Shown: piece after piece, positions 17,328 to 25,043 of the stretch
Numbering within the stretch: position 1 is the stretch's first letter
Layout of the letters: every line of letters begins with the position of its first letter
From: Prevotella melaninogenica ATCC 25845
Lineage (GTDB): Bacteria; Bacteroidota; Bacteroidia; Bacteroidales; Bacteroidaceae
Assembly: GCF_000144405.1 (NCBI RefSeq)
Contig: NC_014370.1
Location: forward strand, 1,555,501 to 1,619,500
Direction: 5' to 3'
Length of the DNA stretch: 64,000 nt
Made by a program: the position numbers and the translations under genes
The notes under the pieces: generated by a model
Databases searched by the model: none
Seen by the model: the letters and a program-made list of their open reading frames with translations, nothing else
Told to the model about the DNA's origin: nothing

Positions 17328-18665
17328 ATGAACTGGCAACAACTCATATCCAACAAGCGTCTCGGACAGGAAGAACGTCACGCCCTTCGACACGATGATC
17401 GCTCTGAATTTAAGCGTGACAGCGACCGATTGATTTACTCTGCGCCGTTCCGACGACTGCAGAACAAAACTCAAGTCTTCCCTCTTCCGGGTAGTGTCTT
17501 TGTGCACAACCGCCTAACTCATTCTTTAGAGGTGGCTTCCTTGGGTAAATCTTTAGGTGATGACGTTGCAAGAAGACTCATCGAAATACACCCAGAGTTG
17601 CGTGGTACACTCTTTGAAGAGATTGGAACCATCGTACAGACAGCTTGTTATGCACACGACATGGGTAATCCTCCCTTCGGGCATAGTGGCGAAAAGGCTA
17701 TGCAGGCATTCTTCACTGAAGGTCCAGGGATTAGCTTGAAAGAGAAAGTTAGCCCACACTTCTGGGAAGATATTACTCATTTTGAGGGCAATGCCAATGC
17801 TTTCCGCTTACTGACCCATCGTTTCTTAGGCCGAAGAGAAGGTGGATTCGTTATGACTTATAGCACTTTAGCGAGTATCGTAAAGTATCCTTTCAGTTCC
17901 ACTTATGCCAGCAAACACGGTAAGTTCGGTTTCTTTGCAACGGAAGAAGAAACCTATAAGAAGATTGCTGATGAATTAGGTATCATTCAAAAGGATAGCT
18001 CTGAGGCTGGTATCTGTTATGTTCGTCATCCGTTGACCTATCTTATGGAGGCTGCAGACGATATCTGCTACGAGATTATGGATATCGAAGACTCTCATAA
18101 ACTCAAGCTTCTTTCGTTTGAGGAGACTGCCGATTTGCTCCTTGGCTTCTTCGATGAAGAAACCAGAAAGAGCATTAGAAAGCGCATAGAAGAAGAGGGT
18201 GTGACCGACCAAAACGAACAAGTTGTTTACTTCCGTGCCTGTGCCGTAGGATTATTGGAGGCAGAATGTGTCAATGTCTTTGTAGAACACGAAGAGGAGA
18301 TACTCAATGGAACCTTCGAAGGGTCGCTCATCAAACATATTTCCGAGCTTCCCCGACAGGCTTACAAACACTGTACAGAGGTCTCAGTGGATAGGATTTA
18401 CCGCAGTAAAGCAGTCCTCGACGTTGAGTTATCAGGCTATAAGATTATGGAAACACTGATGAAAGCTCTCATTGGTGCTGCCGTTGAGCCTGAACACTTC
18501 CACAGTCAGCAGCTTATTCGAAGCTTCTCAAGCCAGTATGACATCCAAAGTCCTTGCCTTGAAACACGTATCATGGCAGTCCTCGACTTCATCAGTGGAA
18601 TGACAGATATCTATGCCCTCGACATCTATCAGAAGATAAATGGTATCAGTTTGCCACTGATATAG
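17328..18665 (+). CDS. dgt: Deoxyguanosinetriphosphate triphosphohydrolase (dGTPase)
   Basis: A 445-residue HD-domain enzyme that splits dGTP (or other dNTPs) into nucleoside and tripolyphosphate, lowering dNTP pools. The HD metal site is complete: RLTHSLEVA, AHDMGNPPFGHSGE (HD pair) and a later EAADDICYEIMD. The start MNWQQLISNKRL at 17328 precedes the conserved RLIYSAPFRRLQNKTQVF region. The frame stays open back to 17196, but that stretch is repeat DNA and begins inside the promoter box. A C-rich hairpin follows four bases after the stop. Divergent from dut, another nucleotide-pool enzyme, across about 225 bases. Confidence 0.93.
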   Translation: MNWQQLISNKRLGQEERHALRHDDRSEFKRDSDRLIYSAPFRRLQNKTQVFPLPGSVFVHNRLTHSLEVASLGKSLGDDVARRLIEIHPELRGTLFEEIGTIVQTACYAHDMGNPPFGHSGEKAMQAFFTEGPGISLKEKVSPHFWEDITHFEGNANAFRLLTHRFLGRREGGFVMTYSTLASIVKYPFSSTYASKHGKFGFFATEEETYKKIADELGIIQKDSSEAGICYVRHPLTYLMEAADDICYEIMDIEDSHKLKLLSFEETADLLLGFFDEETRKSIRKRIEEEGVTDQNEQVVYFRACAVGLLEAECVNVFVEHEEEILNGTFEGSLIKHISELPRQAYKHCTEVSVDRIYRSKAVLDVELSGYKIMETLMKALIGAAVEPEHFHSQQLIRSFSSQYDIQSPCLETRIMAVLDFISGMTDIYALDIYQKINGISLPLI

Positions 18666-18668
18666 GAA

Positions 18669-18701
18669 GCCTCCCCCGACCCCTCCGAAAGGAGGGGAGG
18701 C
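18669..18701 (+). repeat. C-rich hairpin element after dgt
   Basis: GCCTCCCCCGACCCCTCC, GAAA, then GGAGGGGAGGC: a perfect CCCCTCC/GGAGGGG stem with further outer pairing. One of six copies sitting 1-13 bases after a stop codon in the same orientation as the gene. Confidence 0.75.
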
Positions 18702-18810
18702 AAAGAGGGAAAAAGAGGGGGTATAGTTATCACACTATTATCTCACAAATAATCATTTAAAAGGGCTTGAAAAAGAGTTCCAAATGGGAAGACTTGGAGT
18801 TGTTTTTAAT

Positions 18811-19028
18811 ATGGAAAATCAATATAAAGACACCCACAACGCATTTGTCTTAACTCCATTTCACTCCTTCAACTCCTTTAACTCCCAAATAGGAACAATG
18901 GAAAATCAACATAAAGACACCCACAACACATTTGTCTTAACTCCATTTCACTCCTTTAACTCCTTTAACTCCAGATTTATCTCCCTCCATTTCACTCCTT
19001 CAACTCCTTTAACTCCCAGACAGAAACA
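18811..19028 (+). repeat. Tandem duplication of the 5' end of the next gene
   Basis: ATGGAAAATCAATATAAA, the first six codons of the gene at 19029, also occurs at 18811 and (one change) at 18898, each followed by near-identical TTTGTCTTAACTCCATTTCA and AACTCCTTTAACTCCC words. The spacings are 87 and 131 bases. The copies make a short false frame, 18784-19071. Confidence 0.85.
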
Positions 19029-20024
19029 ATGGAAAATCAATATAAAAAGACCTTTCCTGACCTCATGGTAGGAAAGAAGATTATCTACGTTCACGGCTTT
19101 ATGTCAGCCGGTTCAAGTCATACGGTACAGATACTGAGGGACTATATGCCCGAAGCTACTGTCATTGCGCCCGACCTCCCCATACATCCTGAGGAGGCAA
19201 TGGAACTATTGCGCAACCTTGTTAATACCGAAAAGCCCGACCTAATCATTGGTACTTCAATGGGAGGTATGTACACCGAGATGCTTTATGGTGTCGACCG
19301 TATCTGCGTGAATCCCGCTTTTCAAATGGGAACAACCATCAGCGAGACGAATATGATGGGCAAACAGGTGTTCCAAAATCCACGACAAGATGGCGTACAA
19401 GAGGTTATCGTCACCAAAGCATTGGTGAAGGAATACAAAGAGATAACTGAAAAGTGTTTCTCACAAGTGACAGAGGAAGAGCAGCAACACGTCTTCGGAC
19501 TCTTTGGTGATGCAGACCCTGTTGTCCACACCTTCGACCTTTTCAACGAACATTACCCTCAGGCGATCCGTTTTCATGGTGAACACCGACTCATCGAGAA
19601 AGCTGTTTTCCATTACCTCATGCCTGTTATCCGATGGATTGACGACCGACAGGAAGGGCGCGAGCGTCGTACGGTACTCATTGACCAGAACACCCTCACT
19701 GATGGATACGGCAAACCGAAATCAAGTTTGAACAAAGCTTACGAATTCTTACTTGATAACTACAACGTATTCTTCGTGTGTCCTGCACCAACCAACAATC
19801 CGTCAACCATCACTGAACAGCAGGCATGGATAGAAGATGCCTTCAGCGCACCAGCATGGAACCATACCATCTTCACCAACCAGCCTCAACTTCTCTATGG
19901 CGACTACTTCATCAGTAGTACTGAACACGACGACTTCCTCGGCACAAGCCTACTTTTCGGTAGCGAAGAGTTCAAGACTTGGGAGGAAATTATCACTTTC
20001 TTTGAACGCTTAGGAGGACAGTAA
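19029..20024 (+). CDS. YqiA-type esterase fused to a 5'-nucleotidase-like domain
   Basis: A 331-residue protein. Residues 15-205 look like the YqiA/YcfP alpha/beta-hydrolase family: YVHGFMSAGSS oxyanion loop, GTSMGG nucleophile elbow (Ser77), GDADPVV (Asp) and FHGEHRL (His), so a full Ser-Asp-His triad is present. Residues about 215-331 (from RTVLIDQNTLTDGYG to FGSEEFKTWEEIITFF) resemble the C-terminal part of the Bacteroidota 5'(3')-deoxyribonucleotidase family (HAD), but the DxD nucleophile motif is not seen, so this half may be inactive or only bind nucleotide. The start is the third of three duplicated ATGGAAAATCAA segments. Substrates are unknown. Confidence 0.75.
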   Translation: MENQYKKTFPDLMVGKKIIYVHGFMSAGSSHTVQILRDYMPEATVIAPDLPIHPEEAMELLRNLVNTEKPDLIIGTSMGGMYTEMLYGVDRICVNPAFQMGTTISETNMMGKQVFQNPRQDGVQEVIVTKALVKEYKEITEKCFSQVTEEEQQHVFGLFGDADPVVHTFDLFNEHYPQAIRFHGEHRLIEKAVFHYLMPVIRWIDDRQEGRERRTVLIDQNTLTDGYGKPKSSLNKAYEFLLDNYNVFFVCPAPTNNPSTITEQQAWIEDAFSAPAWNHTIFTNQPQLLYGDYFISSTEHDDFLGTSLLFGSEEFKTWEEIITFFERLGGQ

Positions 20025-20055
20025 GCAGGCTAAAAAGGCTCGCTTCGGTGAATTA

Positions 20056-20141
20056 TTTTCATGAAAAGAAATATTTTTCATCGTGAAAAGAAATATTTAT
20101 TTTCATGAAAATAAATTCTTCTCTTCATGAAAATAATTCAC
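20056..20141. repeat. TTCATGAAAA palindrome array (four units)
   Basis: Four units, TTATTTTCATGAAAAG, TTTTCATCGTGAAAAG, TTATTTTCATGAAAATAA and CTTCATGAAAATAATTC. The ends GAATTATTTTCATGAA and TTCATGAAAATAATTC are a perfect 16-base inverted repeat. Confidence 0.8.
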
Positions 20142-20291
20142 ACTAATAGCCTTTCTGTAACAAAGAGAACTCACAACCAACTGACGAAAAAGCAATAACA
20201 CACACTCAAAACATAACCCAACGAATTAGTCCTCGCACATAGTATAAAAACAATTCCTCTTTATTAAGAGGACTGGGGAAACATTATCATA

Positions 20292-23200
20292 ATGGCACAC
20301 GAACTTTTCTCACGTATCGCTGACATCCTTTCGGCACCATCTGAAGCACAGGCACTCATCATGCACGAGACGCTCGTCATTGCTTGTCATGAAGGATTAA
20401 AGAATACCCGACATGGTTTCGGCAACCTTTCTTCGCAGGTAGAGTCGCTCTGTAGGCAGCATAACATCGCCCCACAGGATATTGTGGCTATTCAGAAAAT
20501 GCGTCGGCATAGTAACTCTAATGCCCCTATTCTCCCTGAAGACGTGGCTTACGACTGTCGTGCCTTAGCTATTTTCGTTTCTGCTGTTGTACAGGAAGCT
20601 ATCCCTTCGTTCCTTGTTGGGAAAATTCCAGCACGTGGACGCACAACGGAGAATATACAGATTACGAATTATCGTTACATTCGTTGTATCGTAAGAGAGT
20701 GGGACGACAGTACTATTCAGGTAGCTGTAACCAATCAAGACAGTAGCGAAGAACTCTTAACGGTGGACTATATGAACACACCAGACTACATTGATTTCAG
20801 CTACTTACGCCCGATGCTACGCGAAAGAATGCAGCTGAATCTTCTTGATTGCACTGTCACACGAAAGAAAGTAGTACCACGTCTTATCGTCGTTGAGCCA
20901 GACTATCTGATAGATATCTCTACCATAGCAAATTGTTTTGAAACTTACGGACACCATCCATTGCTTTTCACCGTCAACAGACTTACTCCCCGCCTGAGCA
21001 ATAAACACATTGTATTAGGTAATTTCGCTGGTTCTGCACTCGACGATATCATCAATCATCCTGCAGGATACGACATCAAAGAGACCTTCCGCTCTAACTT
21101 CAAAGAGAAGGCTTTGGACTATGCGACCTGTCCCGACTTTGATGCAGCATCTTTCAAACAAGATGCAGAACGACAGGTGGAGAACATCAAGGGGATTGTT
21201 GACGAAATCTTCCAAACCTTCGACCGTGAGAAAGCGATTCTTGAACCATCCTTTGTATGCGAACGATTGGGCATACAGGGTCGTGTTGACTTGATGACAA
21301 CTGACTTAAAACTACTTGTTGAGCAGAAGTCGGGCAAGAATACTTTTATTGAACGCAAATACAAAAATCCGCATGGCTCACTCCATGTTGAGAAACACTA
21401 CGTGCAGGTGTTGCTCTACTATGGTATCTTGCAATACAACTTCCAACTCAGTCCGAAGAATGCACACATCCAACTCTTGTATTCAAAATATCCCCTACCC
21501 GACGGACTGCTCGAAGTGGAGCCACTGCAAAAGCTGATCCGTGAAGCTATCCGCTTCCGTAATCAAGCCGTGGCAACGGAGTTCTGGATGGCTGATAATG
21601 GCTTTGATAGGATGTTGCCATTGCTCACACCGCAGACATTGAACGTTGAGAAACAAAACGATAACTTCTACAATAGATACCTCTTACCACAACTCACCGA
21701 GACACTGGCACCACTTCACCAACTCAACGACCTCGAACGTGCTTATTTCACACGTATGATGACCTTTGTTATCAAAGAACAATTAGTGTCGAAAGTGGGT
21801 GTGCAAGAAGGTGTAGGAAACAGTAATGCTGACCTATGGAACATGCCTCTTGCAGAGAAGAAAGAGACAGGAAACATCTATACAGAACTGACTATCATCG
21901 AGAAAGGGCGTAGCAGCTCGTTCAACGGCTATGATACGATTACACTCGCTGTACCCCAACAGGGTGAAGATTTCCTCCCTAACTTTCGCCGAGGAGACAT
22001 GATTTATCTCTATTCGTACAAGAAGAACGAGGCACCTGACGTAAGACAGAGTATTCTCTTCAAAGGTTCTTTACAAGAGATACATGGTGATAGCATTACT
22101 GTACACCTCAATGACGGACAGCAAAACCCTGATCTTATCAGCGGAGATTACTTTGCTATTGAGCATGCGGGCAGTGACATCGGTGGCACATCGGCTATCA
22201 GAAGTCTTTACACCTTCATCACATCAAACGAAGAACGCCGCCAGCTACTTTTGGGACAACGTGTGCCATGCGTCGATAAGTCGCTGACCCTATCCCACAG
22301 CTACCATCCCGATTATGACGAAATCATCTTGAAAGCTAAGCAGGCACAGGATTATTTCCTTCTTATCGGTCCTCCAGGAACAGGCAAGACCTCACAAGCT
22401 CTGCAATTCCTTGTGCGTGAACAGTTGGCAGGGAACATCTATTCACAACCATCTTCAGCCTATTCAGCAGAAGATTCTAAGCACAACAAACCTTCAGAAA
22501 CCATCAACACCCAACACTCAACACCCAACACCCAGACGGCAATCCTCCTCCTTGCCTATACAAATCGTGCTGTTGACGAAATCTGTAATATGCTAACAGA
22601 GAACGACATTGACTATATCCGTATTGGCAATGAGTTCAGTTGTGATCCGAAATATAGTGACCATTTGTTGAAGGAAGTGTTAGATGACAACGCAACCCTC
22701 AACAGTATAAAGTCTACCTTAGCAGATGCTCAAATCGTTGTTGCCACAACCTCAACAATGAACAGCAATGCTGCACTCTTCAATATCAAGCATTTCGACC
22801 TCGCCATCATTGATGAAGCGAGTCAAATATTAGAACCAAATATCATTGGATTACTGACAAGCCAACACAGGGGAGGACGGGCCATCCGAAAGTTTATACT
22901 AATTGGCGACCATAAACAGCTGCCAGCGGTGGTACAACAGAGTGATACGGAAGTGCTTATTGAAGACGAAACACTGAAAGCAATCCACCTTAACTCTTGC
23001 ACAAACTCTCTCTTTGAACGCCTTATCCTTACAGAGCGTGCAGCAGGGAGAACTGAGTTTGTTGGTACACTGCACAAACAAGGGCGAATGCATCCAGATA
23101 TTGCCGACTTTGCTAACCGTAAGTTCTACGCACGCGAACAACTTGAATGCGTACCATTAGCGCATCAGTTGGAGCAGACATTAGCTTATAACGAAACGAG

Positions 23201-23738
23201 TGAGGACGAGACGGATGATGTCTTGAAGGCGCATCGTATGATTTTCATCCCTTCAAAGCCGTGTCGACAACTGAATATTTCAGAGAAAGTAAACACGGAA
23301 GAGGCACGTATCATTACCGACCTGCTAAGACGTTTATACCGACAACTCGGCAAAAACTTCGACCCACAGAAGTCTGTTGGTGTCATTGTACCTTACCGCA
23401 ATCAGATTGCAATGATTAGAAAGGAGATTGAGAAGCTCGGTATTCCCGAATTAGAGGAAATCAGTATTGATACCGTTGAACGCTATCAGGGCAGCCAGCG
23501 TGACATCATCCTCTACTCCTTCACTATTCAAAGTCGCTATCAACTCGATTTTCTCACAGCCAACACGTTCTATGAAGACGGTCAACCCATTGACCGCAAA
23601 CTGAATGTTGCCATCACAAGAGCCCGCAAACAGCTGATTCTTACTGGTAACGAACAGACATTAAGACATAACCAACTCTTCGCAGAACTCATTGATTATA
23701 TCAAAGAAAAGGGTGGATATTATGCAGAAAAGGCATAG
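20292..23738 (+). CDS. Dna2-like PD-(D/E)XK nuclease / superfamily I helicase
   Basis: An 1148-residue DNA or RNA processing enzyme. A Cas4/RecB-type PD-(D/E)XK nuclease is visible at about 260-400: GRVDLM (Asp333) and VEQKSGK (Glu344-x-Lys346). The helicase is of the Upf1/Dna2 group: Walker A GPPGTGKT (693-700), LLLAYTNRAVDEI, Walker B IIDEASQI (about 840), IGDHKQLPAVV, VGVIVPYRNQ, DTVERYQGSQRDI and NVAITRARKQ. The combination matches the eukaryotic Dna2 plan and occurs widely in Bacteroidota, probably in repair. Between motifs I and Ia there is an insert of about 35 residues (717-750, TINTQHSTPNTQ) encoded by the AACACCCA repeat, apparently tolerated in a surface loop. Confidence 0.88.
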   Translation: MAHELFSRIADILSAPSEAQALIMHETLVIACHEGLKNTRHGFGNLSSQVESLCRQHNIAPQDIVAIQKMRRHSNSNAPILPEDVAYDCRALAIFVSAVVQEAIPSFLVGKIPARGRTTENIQITNYRYIRCIVREWDDSTIQVAVTNQDSSEELLTVDYMNTPDYIDFSYLRPMLRERMQLNLLDCTVTRKKVVPRLIVVEPDYLIDISTIANCFETYGHHPLLFTVNRLTPRLSNKHIVLGNFAGSALDDIINHPAGYDIKETFRSNFKEKALDYATCPDFDAASFKQDAERQVENIKGIVDEIFQTFDREKAILEPSFVCERLGIQGRVDLMTTDLKLLVEQKSGKNTFIERKYKNPHGSLHVEKHYVQVLLYYGILQYNFQLSPKNAHIQLLYSKYPLPDGLLEVEPLQKLIREAIRFRNQAVATEFWMADNGFDRMLPLLTPQTLNVEKQNDNFYNRYLLPQLTETLAPLHQLNDLERAYFTRMMTFVIKEQLVSKVGVQEGVGNSNADLWNMPLAEKKETGNIYTELTIIEKGRSSSFNGYDTITLAVPQQGEDFLPNFRRGDMIYLYSYKKNEAPDVRQSILFKGSLQEIHGDSITVHLNDGQQNPDLISGDYFAIEHAGSDIGGTSAIRSLYTFITSNEERRQLLLGQRVPCVDKSLTLSHSYHPDYDEIILKAKQAQDYFLLIGPPGTGKTSQALQFLVREQLAGNIYSQPSSAYSAEDSKHNKPSETINTQHSTPNTQTAILLLAYTNRAVDEICNMLTENDIDYIRIGNEFSCDPKYSDHLLKEVLDDNATLNSIKSTLADAQIVVATTSTMNSNAALFNIKHFDLAIIDEASQILEPNIIGLLTSQHRGGRAIRKFILIGDHKQLPAVVQQSDTEVLIEDETLKAIHLNSCTNSLFERLILTERAAGRTEFVGTLHKQGRMHPDIADFANRKFYAREQLECVPLAHQLEQTLAYNETSEDETDDVLKAHRMIFIPSKPCRQLNISEKVNTEEARIITDLLRRLYRQLGKNFDPQKSVGVIVPYRNQIAMIRKEIEKLGIPELEEISIDTVERYQGSQRDIILYSFTIQSRYQLDFLTANTFYEDGQPIDRKLNVAITRARKQLILTGNEQTLRHNQLFAELIDYIKEKGGYYAEKA

Positions 23739-23830
23739 TCTGAACAAAAGGGAATTTACAAACAAGACACACGTTTTCATCTTTTCTCCCTTATCATCTC
23801 CTTAATGCGCAGTAGGAGAAAGCAAAAAAT

Positions 23831-23892
23831 AAAAGGAGATTATGCCAGAAATATCAATGGTAGAACCTGATACTCTGGTACAATCTCCTTTT
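23831..23892. terminator. Bidirectional terminator between converging genes
   Basis: Arms AAAAGGAGATT (23831-23841) and AATCTCCTTTT (23882-23892) are perfectly complementary, with a second CCAGA/TCTGG pair inside. It lies between the helicase (+) and lipoprotein (-) genes. Confidence 0.75.
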
Positions 23893-23922
23893 ATGATTTC
23901 TTCTGAAAAAGCTAATTAGACT

Positions 23923-24411
23923 TTAATGCAAGCCCTGCCTATGTGCCCAATCAATCGCATCTTGATGCGTTGTCATCTTTACGTTCTTATAGTTTCCCTC
24001 TATTGTACGAGTTGCTGTACCTTCTTTCCAAATATATTTATAACGGAGTTCTATCTCATTTGCACCCGTCCTGAGAAGATAAACATAACTTCCCTTCTGG
24101 AAGAAATGGTCATCATACCTATACAAACCACCAACGACAGAACCACCAGCTACCCAATCGCCGTCCTTTGTTAAGTCAACGATCTTTCCTGCCTGGCTCT
24201 TAGGAATAGAGAAACCAACAAATTTACCTGAGATACCCAATGGATAGTTGACACCGATTTCACCTCCAAAATCACTGTAAAGAACAGGACTTATCCCATT
24301 ATTTACATCATTGTCATCATCACTACCGCAAGCACTAAGGCTAAGACACATTACCAATGCAAAAACACTGGCTACAAGGGCATAAGTCCACTTCTGAATA
24401 CTTTTACGCAT
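23923..24411 (-). CDS. Hypothetical surface-type lipoprotein
   Basis: A 162-residue lipoprotein: hydrophobic signal with lipobox LSAC and then GSDDDND. An acidic patch directly after the lipid-bearing cysteine is the Bacteroidota lipoprotein export signal, so surface exposure is likely. The mature part (about 135 residues) looks beta-rich (GGEIGVNYPLGISGKFVGFS) and matches no family I recognise. It is monocistronic, with a TATCTTTG promoter box 31 bases upstream (24442-24449). Confidence 0.8.
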   Translation of the reverse strand: MRKSIQKWTYALVASVFALVMCLSLSACGSDDDNDVNNGISPVLYSDFGGEIGVNYPLGISGKFVGFSIPKSQAGKIVDLTKDGDWVAGGSVVGGLYRYDDHFFQKGSYVYLLRTGANEIELRYKYIWKEGTATRTIEGNYKNVKMTTHQDAIDWAHRQGLH

Positions 24412-24441
24412 ATGATCTATTTTTTATAGTTAATCTAATCG

Positions 24442-24449
24442 CAAAGATA
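24442..24449 (-). promoter_or_regulatory. Lipoprotein promoter -7 box (TATCTTTG)
   Basis: Exact TAnnTTTG on the minus strand, 31 bases before the ATG at 24411. Confidence 0.5.
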
Positions 24450-24709
24450 GCGTAAATATTGCAAATAAACAAGAAATAAAACTACTTTTCAACAGAGCTC
24501 AACATACATAAATACAAAACTTTACAACTAAAAGTGAGCATTATAGCCGATAAAACTTAAATCATATAATCCTCTATTATCATCGTTTTAAACTTAAAAA
24601 AGTAAGCGCCTACATCGAATAACCATTAATTACTTTTTGACAGTATGACTCTTTTTTAACAACAAGTTGATATCTCCCCCATCATATATTGCATGGCGAT
24701 TAGCGCTCA

Positions 24710-24766
24710 ACACCATTGGTGTTAAGCCTCCGCACCATTGGTGCTGGGCATGAACACCGATGGTGT
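24710..24766. repeat. 13-base palindrome cluster (three units, arm variants)
   Basis: ACACCATTGGTGT (24710-24722), GCACCATTGGTGC (24732-24744) and ACACCGATGGTGT (24754-24766), after TAGCGCTCA. The outer base pairs change together (G-C to A-T). Confidence 0.8.
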
Positions 24767-24891
24767 TGATGCCTAAACACCACTTCACAGACAATCAACA
24801 TGACAGCAATCTATCGTTAGAAAGGACTTGCACAACCGACTATTAGCCTTGGTCATAATCTATTACTACATCACCATTTTGCCTTAAAAGT

Positions 24892-24975
24892 AATCATAAT
24901 TATGAATTCTGAATTATAAATTATGAATTAAAACCAATCATAATTATGAATTATGAATTATGAATTATGAATTAA
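24892..24975 (+). repeat. AATTATG tandem repeat
   Basis: ATAATTATGAATTMTGAATT occurs twice (about 24896 and 24948) and AATTATG units run in tandem to 24973, just upstream of the argS promoter. Simple-sequence expansion. The rest of the gap 24450-25011 shows only the palindrome cluster at 24710. Confidence 0.7.
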
Positions 24976-25011
24976 CCCCTCTCCTCCTGCCGTTATTCGA
25001 CTGATTTTCCG

Positions 25012-25019
25012 TAACTTTG
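25012..25019 (+). promoter_or_regulatory. argS promoter -7 box (TAACTTTG)
   Basis: Exact TAnnTTTG, 25 bases before the ATG at 25044. An alternative TTG start at 25017 would lie within the box and is rejected. Confidence 0.6.
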
Positions 25020-25043
25020 CAGGCAGATAAAAAGAAACAAAAG

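Noticed and set aside
18784..19071. 95-codon frame before the esterase-fusion gene
   Set aside because: It consists of repeated copies of the next gene's start (MENQYK, MENQHK) and overlaps it in another frame; a duplication product, not a gene.
24892..24975. Possible CRISPR-like array (AATTATGAATTATG...)
   Set aside because: It is a simple tandem repeat without spacers; no cas genes are seen anywhere in the window.
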